In this document: one piece after another, positions 34,949 through 45,208 of the stretch
Numbering within the stretch: position 1 is the first letter of the stretch
How the letters are laid out: every line of letters starts with the position of its first letter
Assembly (NCBI GenBank): GCA_934086185.1
Contig: CAKOHW010000005.1
Location: 37,254-101,253 of the forward strand
Direction of reading: 5' to 3'
Source: an uncultured Bacilli bacterium
GTDB lineage: Bacteria > Bacillota_I > Bacilli_A > RF39 > UBA660
Length of the DNA: 64,000 nt
Program-made: the position numbers and the translations under genes
Notes under the pieces: model-generated
Seen by the model: only the letters and a program-made list of their open reading frames with translations
Database searches by the model: none
What the model was told of the DNA's origin: nothing

Positions 34949-36067
34949 ATGAAATTAACAATTAATAAAAATATATTATTAGAAAGTTTAGTAAATGTTG
35001 TAAGAGCAATTTCTCCAAAAAATATAATTCCTATATTAAACGGTATTAAATTTGAGTTAAGTAATGATGGGTTGAATTTAGTTGCTAGTGATAGTGATTT
35101 AACTATTAAAAGTTTTATACCTAAAGAAGATATTATATCAATTGATGAAGTAGGAACTATAATTATACAAAGTAAATATATTATAGATATTATTAGAAAG
35201 TTACCAAGTGAAGAAATAAATATAGAAGTAATAGATGGTTTAAAGATTAGAATTTATACTGATAGTAGTCAATATAATTTAAATTGTTTAAATACTGAAG
35301 ATTATCCACCAATTATTTTAGAAGATTCTAAGAATCCAATTATAATGAATGGTGGAATTGTAAAAGATATGATAAAACAGACAATTTTTGCTGCTTCTTT
35401 ACAAGAATCTAGACCTTTATTAACTGGTTTAAATATATCTATAAATAAAAATATAATGGAGGTTGTTGCAACAGATTCATATCGTTTAGCTAAAAAGACT
35501 ATAAAATTAGATGTGGAATACCCAGAAGTTATTAACATTGTTATACCTGGAAAAAATATTAATGAATTTGATAAGATAATTACTGATGAAGAAAACGTTG
35601 AATTACATATATTCTCAAATAAAATATTGTTTAAATATAAGAATATAATATTTCAATCTAGTTTATTAAATGGTAATTATCCTAATACTTCTAATTTAAT
35701 ACCTAAAGATTTTGAAATTATTATAAAAGCAAATTTAGATAATTATTATTCAAGTATCGATAGAGCAGCATTATTAACTCAAAGTAAAGATAAAAATATT
35801 GTTAGAATGGAAACTAATAGTAATGAATTAAATGTATCCAGTTTTGCTTCTGAAATTGGTAAAGTTGAAGATAGAATTAGTATTGATAAAAATACAGATA
35901 AAGATATTGCTATATCATTTAGTTCAAAATATATGCTTGATGCTTTAAAAACATTTACTGATGAGGAATTATTAATATTATTAAATAATGATTCATCTCC
36001 AATAATTTTAAAATCTGTAAATGATGAAAGTTTGATACAACTAATTTTACCTATAAAAACTTATTAG
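34949..36067 (+). CDS. dnaN: DNA polymerase III sliding clamp (beta subunit)
   Basis: 372 residues with three repeats of the clamp fold: LLESLVNVVRAISPKNIIPILNGIKFE at the start, RPLLTGLNISINKNIMEVVATDSYRLAKK in the middle domain and the C-terminal LIQLILPIKTY, the usual LPxR/MLPxxxY-type end. It encircles DNA and tethers polymerase. AGAAGGAA precedes the ATG. Terminator and DnaA box follow. Confidence 0.98.
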   Translation: MKLTINKNILLESLVNVVRAISPKNIIPILNGIKFELSNDGLNLVASDSDLTIKSFIPKEDIISIDEVGTIIIQSKYIIDIIRKLPSEEINIEVIDGLKIRIYTDSSQYNLNCLNTEDYPPIILEDSKNPIIMNGGIVKDMIKQTIFAASLQESRPLLTGLNISINKNIMEVVATDSYRLAKKTIKLDVEYPEVINIVIPGKNINEFDKIITDEENVELHIFSNKILFKYKNIIFQSSLLNGNYPNTSNLIPKDFEIIIKANLDNYYSSIDRAALLTQSKDKNIVRMETNSNELNVSSFASEIGKVEDRISIDKNTDKDIAISFSSKYMLDALKTFTDEELLILLNNDSSPIILKSVNDESLIQLILPIKTY

Positions 36068-36096
36068 AACTTAAAAAGTTCTTTTTTTGTGGATAA
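36066..36096 (+). terminator. dnaN terminator followed by a perfect DnaA box
   Basis: AGAACTT / AAGTTCT hairpin with T7 (36066-36088). TGTGGATAA, a perfect DnaA box in reverse, occupies 36088-36096 directly after it. Confidence 0.75.
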
Positions 36097-36164
36097 TATT
36101 ACAATTTTCAACATTTTTTTTAAATAATAAGTGTTATAAGGGTTTCATCAGGAGGTGAAGGTTA

Positions 36165-36617
36165 ATGAAAGATTATGAAATTTCTAAAGATACTTTAGCT
36201 ATTATACCTATAGGTGAAAAAAAATCTAAAGTATATTCAAAATCTGGAAATATGGTAATTAATCAAAGTCCAAATAAAATAATGGATGAAAGTTGTAAAT
36301 ATTATGGTAGCTCTTTTGTTGGTAGACAAAAAGGGACAACTAATTTAACAGGAATTAGTTATAAAGCACCAATAATAATTAATGAAGACGGTAATATAAT
36401 ATTTTTTCCAACTAGTAGTCCAAGATTAAAAAATTGTTGTTGGATTTCATTAAATAATATTGATTCATATTATTATGATTTTGAAAAAAATACTTGTATT
36501 GTTATATTTGATAATCATGAAAAAATGGAATTTGATATATCTTATTGTGTATTAAATAATCAAATTTTAAAATCACATAGATTAGAATCAATAATTAATA
36601 AAAGAAAAGCTAAATAA
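36165..36617 (+). CDS. comK: ComK-family competence transcription factor
   Basis: 150 residues resembling ComK along most of its length: YEISKDTLAIIPIGE at the N-terminus, KIMDESCKYYGSSFVGRQKG (about 41-60), LTGISYKAPIIIN, IIFFPTSSPRLKNCCWISLNNI (about 82-103) and SYCVLNNQILKSHRLES. ComK binds AT-boxes and switches on the DNA-uptake genes in Bacillus. A strong AGGAGGTGA lies ahead of the ATG. It sits between dnaN and recF, where Bacillus has the S4-domain gene yaaA, so copy number would track replication initiation. Whether it regulates competence here is inference. Confidence 0.85.
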   Translation: MKDYEISKDTLAIIPIGEKKSKVYSKSGNMVINQSPNKIMDESCKYYGSSFVGRQKGTTNLTGISYKAPIIINEDGNIIFFPTSSPRLKNCCWISLNNIDSYYYDFEKNTCIVIFDNHEKMEFDISYCVLNNQILKSHRLESIINKRKAK

Positions 36618-36654
36618 ATGTTAAAATTCGTTTTAAAACCAATTATTTTATGAT

Positions 36655-36694
36655 ATAATGTAAATAGGTATAGGAGTATGTAAATACCTATTTA
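36655..36694 (+). promoter_or_regulatory. Extended -10 promoter with overlapping 10-bp inverted repeat before recF
   Basis: TGATATAAT (TATAAT at 36655-36660) is followed at once by AAATAGGTAT / ATACCTATTT (36663-36694, 12-base spacer), then T-rich DNA. The predicted start falls in the left arm, so the repeat could be an operator or an early terminator-like hairpin controlling recF-gyrB-gyrA. Confidence 0.5.
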
Positions 36695-36724
36695 TTTATT
36701 ATTTTTTAAAAAAGAGGGTTTTAA

Positions 36725-37819
36725 ATGGAAATTACATCTTTGAAACTGATTAATTTTAGAAATTTTGTTAATTTAGAATTAAACTTTTCTAATAAAAAAA
36801 ATATTATTATAGGAAATAATGGTGAAGGTAAAACAAATATTGTTGAAGCAATATTTGTTTTAGCCTTAACCAAATCGTTTAGATGCAATGACGATAATAT
36901 TTTATTAAAAGAAAATGAAGAATATTTTAAAGTAGAAGGTGAAGTTAAATCTTCTACGATAAATAATTATAAGATTATTTATCAAGATAATATAAAAGTA
37001 GCAAAAATAAATAATACTAAAATTAATAAATTTAGTGATTATATTTCAAATATTAATGTTATTTTATTTAGTTTGAATGATTTAAAATTAATAAAAGATA
37101 CTCCTAATACTAGAAGAAAATTAATAAACTTAGAAATTTCTGAACTTAATAATTCTTATATTAAAAATTTAAATTATTATAATAAGATATTAAAACAAAG
37201 AAATTCTTATATTAAATCTATATACAATAATAATATTAATTATGATTATTTATCTATTATTGATGAACAATTAGTTAGTTATGGTATTGAAATAGTAAAA
37301 TTAAGAAACAAATTTGTGAATGATATTAATACTATTTTAAGTGATATTTATATTTCTTTAGGTGGAATAGAAGGTTTAAATATAAAATATAAGAATGATT
37401 ATTCTGATAAAAGTGTAGAAGAAATATTAGAAGTATATAAAAATAATATAAATAGAGATATTAATTTAGGATCTACACAATTTGGTATTCATAGAGATGA
37501 TTTTATATTTAATATTAATGATCAAGAAATAAAATATTTTGCAAGTGAAGGGCAGCAAAAAAATTCTATTATTGCTTTTAAATTAGCTGAGTTAGAAATA
37601 TTTAAAGATATGACTGGTGAATATCCAATATTAATTTTAGATGATTTATTCAGTGAGTTAGATATTAAGAAAATAGAAAAAATTCTTAAGTTTATTAATA
37701 AGGAAATTCAAACTTTTATAACTACTACTGATTTGAAGAAAATTAGAAAGAGTTATTTAAGACAAAGTAAAATTTTTACAATTAAAGATTGCACGATAAA
37801 GGAGGAATTGTATGAATGA
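36725..37819 (+). CDS. recF: DNA replication and repair protein RecF
   Basis: 364 residues, an SMC-like ATPase: [16 protein letters not shown], Walker [16 protein letters not shown] (about 29-43), signature [19 protein letters not shown] (about 278-296) and Walker [15 protein letters not shown] (about 301-314). It loads RecA at gaps with RecO and RecR. Overlaps gyrB by 8 bases. Confidence 0.97.
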   Translation: MEITSLKLINFRNFVNLELNFSNKKNIIIGNNGEGKTNIVEAIFVLALTKSFRCNDDNILLKENEEYFKVEGEVKSSTINNYKIIYQDNIKVAKINNTKINKFSDYISNINVILFSLNDLKLIKDTPNTRRKLINLEISELNNSYIKNLNYYNKILKQRNSYIKSIYNNNINYDYLSIIDEQLVSYGIEIVKLRNKFVNDINTILSDIYISLGGIEGLNIKYKNDYSDKSVEEILEVYKNNINRDINLGSTQFGIHRDDFIFNINDQEIKYFASEGQQKNSIIAFKLAELEIFKDMTGEYPILILDDLFSELDIKKIEKILKFINKEIQTFITTTDLKKIRKSYLRQSKIFTIKDCTIKEELYE

Positions 37820-39731
37820 ATATAGTGATAGCGATATTCAAGTTTTAGAGGGATTAGAAGCAGTAAGAAAAAGACCTGGTATGTATATTGGTACTACTGA
37901 TGTTAAAGGTTTACATCATTTAGTATGGGAAATTGTAGATAATTCCATTGATGAAGCTTTAGCTGGTTTTTGTAAAAATATTGAAATAGTAATTAATAAA
38001 GATAATTCTATTACTGTAAAAGATGATGGTAGAGGTATACCTGTTGGTATTCATAAAAAAACTGGTATTTCTACTGTAGAAACTGTTTACACCGTTTTAC
38101 ATGCAGGTGGAAAATTTGGTGGTGGCGGATATAAAGTATCCGGTGGTTTACATGGAGTAGGCGCTAGTGTAGTTAATGCTTTATCAAGTTGGGTAACTGT
38201 TAGGGTATATAAAGATGGTAAAGTACATGAAGCAAAATTTGCTAATGGTGGAAAGACAGTTATGCCATTAACTATAATAAGTGACTGTGATATTAATAGA
38301 ACTGGAACAACTGTTACTTTTAAGCCTGATGCAGATATTTTTGATACTGAAATATATGATTATGAGACATTAAAAGTTAGGGTTAGAGAATTGGCATTTC
38401 TAAATAAGGGTTTAAGATTAACTTTAAGAGATGATAGAGATGAAGAAGATACTACTGGTGACACATTTCTTTATGAAGGTGGTATTAGTGAATATGTAAG
38501 ATTTTTAAATCAAAATAAAACTCCTATACATAATGACATTATTCACTTAGAAGGTGAAGAAGACGGTATTATGTTTGAAGTAGCTTTACAATATAATTCT
38601 GGCTATAATGATAATATTTATTCATTTGTTAACAATATAAATACTCATGATGGTGGTACTCATGAAGAAGGTGTTAGAAGAGCTTTAACTAGAATTATTA
38701 ATAGTTATGCACGTAAAACTAATATGTTAAAAGAAAAAGATGATTCTTTAACAGGAGAAGATGTTAAAGAAGGTTTAACTATGATTGTTTCTTGTAAACA
38801 TCCAAATCCTCAATTTGAAGGTCAAACAAAAGGTAGATTGGGTAATTCTGAAGTAAGAAAATTAGCTGATAGTGTGTTTTCTAAAGGATTTGAAAGATTT
38901 TTAATGGAAAATCCAGAAGAAGCTAAAATTATTATTGAAAAAGCTATGTTGGCTAGTAGAGCTCGTAATGCAGCTAAAAAAGCAAGAGAAATAACTCGAA
39001 AAAGTGATTTGGCAGTAAATAGTAATTTTTTTGGAAAATTATCTGATTGTAAAAGTAAAGATGCAAAAGTATCTGAAATATTTATAGTCGAAGGGGATAG
39101 TGCCGGTGGTTCTGCTAAAAAGGGTAGAGATTCTATGACACAAGCTATATTACCTTTACGTGGAAAAATTTTAAATGTTGAAAAGACAAGATTAGATAGA
39201 GCTTTAGGAAATGAAGAAATTAGAACTATTATTACTGCTTTTGGTACAGGAATAGGTCAAGAATTTGATTTATCTAAATTAAGATATAATAAAATAATTA
39301 TAATGACAGATGCCGATGTTGATGGTTCACATATTAGAGTATTACTTTTAACGTTGTTTTATAGGTTTTTTAAGCCGATTGTGCAAGCTGGGCATGTATA
39401 TGCCGCTCAACCTCCATTATTTAGAATAATGCATGGAAAAACACGTAAATATGTATTAAATGAGGAAGAGAAAGAAAAGTATTTAGCAACATTACCTGAA
39501 AATGTTCGTGCTAGGGCTGAAATTGCTCGTATGAAAGGTTTAGGAGAAATGGATGCTGATGAATTAAATGAAACAACAATGGATATTGAAAAGAGAACTT
39601 TAAGAAAGATTACAGTTGATGATTGTATGGCAGCAGATCAAGTTTTTGCTAAACTTATGGGTGATGAAGTTGAACCAAGAAGAAAATTTATTGAAGAAAA
39701 TGCTGGTTATGTACAAAATCTAGATATTTAG
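37812..39731 (+). CDS. gyrB: DNA gyrase subunit B
   Basis: 639 residues: GHKL ATPase ([37 protein letters not shown]), transducer domain, TOPRIM with [14 protein letters not shown] (about 420) and [15 protein letters not shown], and the C-terminal ending in AGYVQNLDI. Forms A2B2 gyrase with the next gene to add negative supercoils. GGAGG lies 5 bases before the ATG. Confidence 0.99.
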   Translation: MNEYSDSDIQVLEGLEAVRKRPGMYIGTTDVKGLHHLVWEIVDNSIDEALAGFCKNIEIVINKDNSITVKDDGRGIPVGIHKKTGISTVETVYTVLHAGGKFGGGGYKVSGGLHGVGASVVNALSSWVTVRVYKDGKVHEAKFANGGKTVMPLTIISDCDINRTGTTVTFKPDADIFDTEIYDYETLKVRVRELAFLNKGLRLTLRDDRDEEDTTGDTFLYEGGISEYVRFLNQNKTPIHNDIIHLEGEEDGIMFEVALQYNSGYNDNIYSFVNNINTHDGGTHEEGVRRALTRIINSYARKTNMLKEKDDSLTGEDVKEGLTMIVSCKHPNPQFEGQTKGRLGNSEVRKLADSVFSKGFERFLMENPEEAKIIIEKAMLASRARNAAKKAREITRKSDLAVNSNFFGKLSDCKSKDAKVSEIFIVEGDSAGGSAKKGRDSMTQAILPLRGKILNVEKTRLDRALGNEEIRTIITAFGTGIGQEFDLSKLRYNKIIIMTDADVDGSHIRVLLLTLFYRFFKPIVQAGHVYAAQPPLFRIMHGKTRKYVLNEEEKEKYLATLPENVRARAEIARMKGLGEMDADELNETTMDIEKRTLRKITVDDCMAADQVFAKLMGDEVEPRRKFIEENAGYVQNLDI

Positions 39732-39742
39732 GAGGTTTATTT

Positions 39743-42328
39743 ATGAATGAAGAAAAAGATTTAGAAAATATTGTTTCTGAAAGTGAAGATGTTCAAGATG
39801 TACAGAAAGAAGATTCTATACCTGAAATAGAAGTAAAACCTAATTTTAGTGGATACTTTCATGAAAGAGATAGACTGGCTGAAAATAACATAGTAAATGA
39901 AATAGAAACTTCTTTTCTTGAATATTCAATGAGTGTTATAGCAAGTCGTGCTTTACCAGATTTAAGAGATGGATTAAAGCCTGTTCATAGAAGAATACTT
40001 TGGTCTATGTATGAATCTGGTTATACACCTGATAAACCTCATAGAAAGTCTGCTACAACTGTTGGTTATGTTATGGGACATTATCATCCACATGGAGATT
40101 CTTCAATATATGAAGCGATGGTAAGAATGGCACAAGATTTTAATCAACGTTATTTATTAGTTGATGGACATGGAAATTTTGGTAATATCGAAGGTGATGG
40201 AGCAGCAGCAATGCGTTATACAGAATCTAGATTATCAAAATTATCATTAGAATTATTAAGAGATATTAATAAAGATACAGTAGATTTTGATCCTAACTTT
40301 GATGAAACACAAAAAGAACCTAAAGTATTACCTAGTAGATATCCTAATATTTTAGTAAATGGAACAATGGGTATTGCCGTTGGTATGGCTACTAATATTC
40401 CTCCCCATAATTTAGGTGAAGTTATTGATGGTTGTATAGCATATGTAGATAATCCAGAAATTGATACTTTAGGTTTAATGAATTATATTAAAGGTCCTGA
40501 TTTTCCTACTGGTGGAATAATTTTAGGAAATTCTGGCATAAAACAAGCTTATGAGACTGGTAGAGGAAGTATAACAATAAGAAGTAGAGCGACTATAGAA
40601 GAAGTTAAAGGACATACTTGTATTATAATTACTGAAGTTCCATATGGTGTAAATACTATGGAATTAAAAAATAAAGTTGCTGAATTAGTGCATAATAAGG
40701 TAATAGATGGTATTTCTGATTATCATACTGATTTAAAGGAAGGCGTAAAGATTACTATTACTTTAAAGAAAGATGCTAATGCTCAAGTTGTTTTAAATAA
40801 TTTATATAAACATACTCAATTTCAAACAAATTATGGAATTATATTCTTAATGTTAGATGGGCTTACTCCTAAAACACTTGGATTAAAATCAATTATTTCT
40901 AAGTATATTGATCATCAAAAAGAAGTTATAATAAGACGTACTAAATTTGATTTAAATAAGAGTGAAAATAGAGTACATATTTTAAACGGTTATAAAATTG
41001 CTTTAGATAACATTGATGAAGTTATTAAAATAATAAAGGGTGCACAAACAGATCAAGTTGCTAGAGAATCATTAATGAAAAGATTTGGTTTTACTCAAAT
41101 TCAAGCAGATAGTATATTAGAATTGAAATTACGTCGTTTAACTGGCTTAGAACGTTCTAAGATTGAAGAAGAATTAGCTAATTTATTGAAACTAATTGAT
41201 GAATTAAAGTCAATATTAGCCAGTGAACAAAAAGTTTTAGATATAATTAAAAAAGAACTTACTGAAATTAAGAATAAATTTGCAGATGATAGACGTACAT
41301 CAATAGATATGACAGCAATTGATTATATTGAAGATGAGTCTTTAATTCCTGAAGAAAATATAATAATTACTTTAACAAATAAAGGATATATCAAACGTTT
41401 GTCCGCTAATTCTTATAAATCACAACATAGAGGCGGTATAGGTGTAAAGGGAATGTCAACTAATGAAGAGGATTTTGTTGAACATATGATAAACTTATCA
41501 ACACATGATTATTTATTATTCTTTACAAATAAAGGTAAAGTATATAGATTGAAAGGTTATGAAATACCTGAATATAGTAGACATGCAAAGGGATTGCCTA
41601 TTATTAATTTATTACAAATTGAAAAAGATGAAAAAATTAGTTCATTAATAAAAATGTCTAAGGAAGATGAAATTAACAAATATTTAGTATTTGGAACTAA
41701 AAAAGGTTTTGTAAAGAAAACTTTAATATCTGAATTTGAAAATATACGTAATAGTGGTAAAATTTGTATTTCATTAAGAAATAATGATGAATTAATAGGA
41801 GTTAAGAAATCTTCTGGAGAAAATTATATAATGATGGGGTCTTCTTTAGGTAGAATGGTTTTATTTAATGAAGATGAGATACGTGTTATGGGTCGTACTG
41901 CATCAGGAGTAAGAGGCATTAATCTTGGTGAAGATAATGATGCAGTAGGTATTGAAGTAGTTACTTTAGATGATAATATTTTATTAGTTACTAAAAAAGG
42001 TTATGGTAAAAAAACTCTTGTTAGTGAGTATAGAACAACAAAACGTGGAAGTAAAGGTGTAAAAGCTTTAAATATTACTGAAAAGAATGGTTCTATTGCC
42101 GCATTTAAAATAGTATTAGACGATCAAGATGTTATGATTATTACAGATTCTGGTATGATTATCAGATTACCTTTGGAACAAATTAGTCAATTAGGACGTG
42201 TTACTCAAGGTATTAAGTTAATTAATTTAAAAAATAACCAAACTGTTTCCACAATTAGTTTAATTGATAAAGAAAATGAGGAAGATTTAGAAGAAGAAAC
42301 TATTGATAATTCAGAAAATAACGAATAA
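39743..42328 (+). CDS. gyrA: DNA gyrase subunit A
   Basis: 861 residues: an acidic N-terminal extension of about 30 residues, then [31 protein letters not shown], the quinolone region [18 protein letters not shown] with Ser and Glu at the usual positions (drug-sensitive form), and the active-site Tyr in [11 protein letters not shown]. The six-bladed C-terminal domain has a GyrA-box variant QHRGGIG. Long acidic tail. Gene follows gyrB by 11 bases with AGGAGG. Confidence 0.99.
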   Translation: MNEEKDLENIVSESEDVQDVQKEDSIPEIEVKPNFSGYFHERDRLAENNIVNEIETSFLEYSMSVIASRALPDLRDGLKPVHRRILWSMYESGYTPDKPHRKSATTVGYVMGHYHPHGDSSIYEAMVRMAQDFNQRYLLVDGHGNFGNIEGDGAAAMRYTESRLSKLSLELLRDINKDTVDFDPNFDETQKEPKVLPSRYPNILVNGTMGIAVGMATNIPPHNLGEVIDGCIAYVDNPEIDTLGLMNYIKGPDFPTGGIILGNSGIKQAYETGRGSITIRSRATIEEVKGHTCIIITEVPYGVNTMELKNKVAELVHNKVIDGISDYHTDLKEGVKITITLKKDANAQVVLNNLYKHTQFQTNYGIIFLMLDGLTPKTLGLKSIISKYIDHQKEVIIRRTKFDLNKSENRVHILNGYKIALDNIDEVIKIIKGAQTDQVARESLMKRFGFTQIQADSILELKLRRLTGLERSKIEEELANLLKLIDELKSILASEQKVLDIIKKELTEIKNKFADDRRTSIDMTAIDYIEDESLIPEENIIITLTNKGYIKRLSANSYKSQHRGGIGVKGMSTNEEDFVEHMINLSTHDYLLFFTNKGKVYRLKGYEIPEYSRHAKGLPIINLLQIEKDEKISSLIKMSKEDEINKYLVFGTKKGFVKKTLISEFENIRNSGKICISLRNNDELIGVKKSSGENYIMMGSSLGRMVLFNEDEIRVMGRTASGVRGINLGEDNDAVGIEVVTLDDNILLVTKKGYGKKTLVSEYRTTKRGSKGVKALNITEKNGSIAAFKIVLDDQDVMIITDSGMIIRLPLEQISQLGRVTQGIKLINLKNNQTVSTISLIDKENEEDLEEETIDNSENNE

Positions 42329-42338
42329 ATAAACAATT

Positions 42339-42368
42339 AAAAAAGAGAAAAAATGTTTTCTCTTTTTT
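42339..42368 (+). terminator. gyrA intrinsic terminator
   Basis: AAAAGAGAAAA / TTTTCTCTTTT hairpin with a T run, 10 bases after the gyrA stop and immediately before parS. Confidence 0.75.
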
Positions 42369-42370
42369 AA

Positions 42371-42386
42371 TGTTTCACGTGAAACA
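42371..42386. promoter_or_regulatory. parS centromere site 1, perfect
   Basis: TGTTTCACGTGAAACA, identical to the consensus parS bound by ParB/Spo0J, about 9 kb from oriC. It is distinct from the Noc site by the central ACGT versus CCGG. Confidence 0.93.
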
Positions 42387-42396
42387 TTAAAAATAA

Positions 42397-42405
42397 TGTG
42401 GATAA
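42397..42405 (-). promoter_or_regulatory. DnaA box near parS
   Basis: TGTGGATAA, perfect DnaA box in reverse, 10 bases after parS site 1. Possibly a titration or regulatory site; too far from dnaA to be the core origin. Confidence 0.5.
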
Positions 42406-42583
42406 ATATTTATATAAAAATGTGTACAATTTATTTAAAATTAAATATCATTAACTATAAAAATATGTTAACAAAACAGTTTGTATTTTAATATTTACAA
42501 TTAATTTGATAGAGGCAATTATTATTTTAATAGTATACTTTATAATCTATTCTATTTATAATTAAATGTGTAAAAAAATACAA

Positions 42584-42599
42584 TGTTTCACGTGAAACA
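42584..42599. promoter_or_regulatory. parS centromere site 2, perfect
   Basis: A second exact TGTTTCACGTGAAACA, immediately before the SRP RNA promoter. Confidence 0.93.
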
Positions 42600-42610
42600 T
42601 TGTGGAAAAC

Positions 42611-42639
42611 TTGAAATCGTTAAATATTAATGTTAATAT
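42611..42639 (+). promoter_or_regulatory. SRP RNA promoter
   Basis: TTGAAA (42611-42616), 17-base spacer, TAATAT (42634-42639); the predicted start 7 bases later coincides with the 5' end of the SRP RNA stem at 42646. Confidence 0.6.
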
Positions 42640-42645
42640 TATATC

Positions 42646-42724
42646 GTGCAATTGATATTTTTATAAACTGGTCAGGACGGGAACGTAGCAGCCATATTAA
42701 ATAATATTAATGTGCACATTTTTT
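42646..42724 (+). ncRNA. ffs: Signal recognition particle RNA (small bacterial 4.5S type)
   Basis: The domain IV core is unmistakable: GGTCAGGACGGGAACGTAGC, with GGAA tetraloop and the asymmetric AGCAGCC side. Outer stem GTGCA..TTGATATT pairs with AATATTAATGTGCAC; a T run follows at 42719-42725. It binds Ffh to target membrane proteins. The compact ~75-nt form lacks the Alu domain of Bacillus scRNA. Position next to tadA and dnaX matches Bacillus. Confidence 0.92.
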
Positions 42725-42737
42725 TATGGAGAAAATT

Positions 42738-43160
42738 ATGAATATAGAAAAATATAATAAAATTTTATTTAAATTAGCGCAAAAAGCTTATAATAAGAAT
42801 GAGGTACCAGTTAGTGCACTTATTGTGTATAAAAATAAAGTAATTGCTAAAGCTTATAACAAGAAAAATATTAAAAATAATCCTTTATTGCATGCTGAAA
42901 TTATATGTATAAATATGGCAGCAAAAAAGTTGAAAAATTGGAATTTAAATGGGTGCACTTTATATGTAACTTTAGAACCTTGTGATATGTGTAAAATGAT
43001 TATAAGTGAAGCAAGAATTGATAATGTATATTATTTAATTGAAAAAGGCTCTATAAATAATAAATATTCTAAAACTATATACGAACAAATGTTTGATGAT
43101 GTGAGTGTAAGTTATAAAGAGCTTTTTAATAACTTTTTCAATAAAATACGCAATAAATAG
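42738..43160 (+). CDS. tadA: tRNA-specific adenosine deaminase
   Basis: Converts wobble A34 to inosine in tRNA-Arg. About 140 residues with the deaminase zinc motifs HAE (LLHAEIICINMAAK, His and catalytic Glu near 52-54) and PCDMC (LEPCDMCKMIISEARI). The ATG at 42738 is preferred: GGAG lies 6 bases upstream, whereas the ATG at 42726 sits in the SRP terminator. Confidence 0.94.
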   Translation: MNIEKYNKILFKLAQKAYNKNEVPVSALIVYKNKVIAKAYNKKNIKNNPLLHAEIICINMAAKKLKNWNLNGCTLYVTLEPCDMCKMIISEARIDNVYYLIEKGSINNKYSKTIYEQMFDDVSVSYKELFNNFFNKIRNK

Positions 43161-43198
43161 TAGTATTTATGTTATAATTTTTATAGGAGGTTTTAATT

Positions 43199-44893
43199 GT
43201 GGATTATAAAGTATTTTATAGAAAATATCGTCCAAAAAACTTTACAGAGTTAGTTGGACAAGAAAGTATAAAAGATGTTTTGATTAATTCTATAAAAACC
43301 AATAAAATTGCTCATGCTTATATATTTACAGGGCCGAGAGGAACAGGTAAAACAAGTACAGCAAAAATATTTGCTAAAACATTAAATTGTTTACATAATG
43401 AAAATGGTATATCATGTGATGAATGTGATATGTGTAAAACTTATAACGAGTCAGCAGACATTATTGAAATAGATGCTGCTAGTAACAATGGCGTAGAAGA
43501 AATACGTAATTTACGTGATAGTGTAAAGGTTGCTCCTTATAATTCTAAGTATAAAGTATATATAATTGATGAAGTTCATATGTTATCAAATAGTGCTTGG
43601 AATGCTTTTTTAAAAACTTTGGAAGAGCCTCCTAGTCATGTAATATTTATACTTGCAACAACTGAAATTAATAAAATACCTGATACTGTTATGTCGAGGT
43701 GTCAAAGATTTGACTTTACAAAAATTCCTTTTGAAGTAATGAAACAACATTTACATAAAATATGTCAATTAGAACATATTGAAATAGATAATGATGCTTT
43801 AGAAGAAATTGTTAATATGTCTAATGGTTGTTTAAGAGATGCTCTTAGTTATTTAGATAAAACATCAAAATTATCTTCTAAAATTTCTAGTGATATAGTT
43901 GAAAAGAGTTTTGGTTTTATTAATAAAAACGTATTAGGCAATTTATTGACATCAATAGAAAATAATGATTATAGCGCAATAAATGAACAAATAAATGAAA
44001 TTTCTAATTGCGGAATAACTCCACTAAATTTTATAAATGAATTTGTAGAATATTTATTGAATATAATTATTGATAATCAATGTGAGTCTAATGAATATTT
44101 ATTAGATATTAGAAATTTAATTTTTAAACTTAATGATATTGTTCAAAATTTTAATTCTATTGTAAATCCATTTACATTAATTAAAGTTGAATTATTATCT
44201 ATAAATTATTTCCCGGGAAATAATGATGTTAATATTTCCCACACTGAAACTTTACAAAAAAGTGTAAAAAACAATGATATTGATAAACAATATGCTAATA
44301 AAAAGGATTTTGTTAATGAGATAAATGTTAAAATAGATGAAAAAAATGTAAATGAAGAGAATGATATAAAAATATTAGAAGAACATAATAACAATAATAA
44401 CAACAATAACAACAATAACAACAATAATATCATTATTAATGATGAAATAAAAAAAATAAGAATAAACAATAGTTTTTATAAGGCTTCTAAAGATTTGAAA
44501 CAAAAATTCTTGTTTACTTTTCAAGAAGTTAAAGATAAAATGTCTATAGAAAACAATTTTAAATTCTTAGGTATGATAGAAAATGCTACTGTAGAAGTGG
44601 TTTCATCAAAAAATGTTATTTTTTCCTTTAATAATGCAAATGATGCTATTATATTTAATGAAAATGTAAATAGTATAGAAAAATATTATAATGAAAAAAA
44701 TAATTCAGCATATAAATTTATTGCTATTTCATTAAACGAATGGTCTAATATAAAACAAGAATTTATAAAAAATAAAGGAAAAGTATATAGTTATATTGAT
44801 GAAAATAATGTAAAATATATGTCAGATGAAAAAAATGAAACTTTTGAATTAGCCGAAAGTTTATTTGGAAATGATATATTAGAAGTAAATTAA
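43199..44893 (+). CDS. dnaX: DNA polymerase III subunits gamma and tau
   Basis: 564 residues: AAA+ clamp-loader ATPase with FTGPRGTGKTSTAKIFAKT (Walker A, about 42-60), zinc-binding Cys residues (CLHNENGISCDECDMC), IIDEVHMLS and the arginine finger in MSRCQRFDF. It starts at GTG with AGGAGG upstream. After about residue 390 comes a variable linker with a run of 14 Asn encoded by mixed AAT/AAC codons, then a C-terminal tau-like domain. A perfect Noc site lies within the coding sequence at 44207-44222, encoding part of YFPGNND. Confidence 0.97.
   Translation: MDYKVFYRKYRPKNFTELVGQESIKDVLINSIKTNKIAHAYIFTGPRGTGKTSTAKIFAKTLNCLHNENGISCDECDMCKTYNESADIIEIDAASNNGVEEIRNLRDSVKVAPYNSKYKVYIIDEVHMLSNSAWNAFLKTLEEPPSHVIFILATTEINKIPDTVMSRCQRFDFTKIPFEVMKQHLHKICQLEHIEIDNDALEEIVNMSNGCLRDALSYLDKTSKLSSKISSDIVEKSFGFINKNVLGNLLTSIENNDYSAINEQINEISNCGITPLNFINEFVEYLLNIIIDNQCESNEYLLDIRNLIFKLNDIVQNFNSIVNPFTLIKVELLSINYFPGNNDVNISHTETLQKSVKNNDIDKQYANKKDFVNEINVKIDEKNVNEENDIKILEEHNNNNNNNNNNNNNNIIINDEIKKIRINNSFYKASKDLKQKFLFTFQEVKDKMSIENNFKFLGMIENATVEVVSSKNVIFSFNNANDAIIFNENVNSIEKYYNEKNNSAYKFIAISLNEWSNIKQEFIKNKGKVYSYIDENNVKYMSDEKNETFELAESLFGNDILEVN
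44207..44222. promoter_or_regulatory. Noc-binding site (NBS), perfect, inside dnaX
   Basis: TATTTCCCGGGAAATA within the dnaX coding sequence, second exact copy in the window. Placement inside genes is normal for Noc sites. Confidence 0.87.
44390..44431 (+). repeat. AAT/AAC trinucleotide tract coding for poly-Asn in dnaX
   Basis: Fourteen consecutive Asn codons mixing AAT and AAC in a near-repeating AAC-AAC-AAT pattern; low-complexity linker prone to slippage length change. Confidence 0.8.
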
Positions 44894-44911
44894 TTAGATA
44901 GGAGAATGGAT

Positions 44912-45208
44912 ATGAATATTAATAATATTATGCAACAAGCACAAAAGATGCAAAAAGATTTACAAAAAAAGCAAGAAGAAATTAATTCAATGATTTTTGT
45001 TGGAGAAAGTGAATGGGTTGAAGCTACACTATTTGGAAGCAAAAAAATAAAACAAATTAAAATAAAAAATAAAACCACAATGGATGAAGAAGATTTAGAA
45101 TGTTTGGAAGATATGATTAAGATAGCTATAGAAGACGCATATTCAAAAATTGATAAAGAAGTAGAGAAGAAAATGGGTATGTACGGTTCTTTAGGTGGTT
45201 TATTTTAA
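44912..45208 (+). CDS. ybaB: YbaB/EbfC nucleoid-associated protein
   Basis: About 98 residues: NNIMQQAQKMQKDLQKKQEEI N-terminal helix, a beta sheet (WVEATLFGSKKIKQIKI) and C-terminal helix. Homodimeric DNA-binding protein usually between dnaX and recR, as here. The ATG at 44912 has GGAG 7 bases upstream; that at 44906 is too close. Stop overlaps the recR start. Confidence 0.93.
   Translation: MNINNIMQQAQKMQKDLQKKQEEINSMIFVGESEWVEATLFGSKKIKQIKIKNKTTMDEEDLECLEDMIKIAIEDAYSKIDKEVEKKMGMYGSLGGLF

Larger units (their letters stand above)
42329..42645. other. Intergenic region with terminator, two parS sites and a DnaA box
   Basis: 317 bases with no ORF between gyrA and the SRP RNA. It holds the gyrA terminator, parS copies about 213 bases apart, and a perfect DnaA box at 42397-42405. 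The rest is AT-rich without other visible structure until the SRP RNA promoter. Confidence 0.8.
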
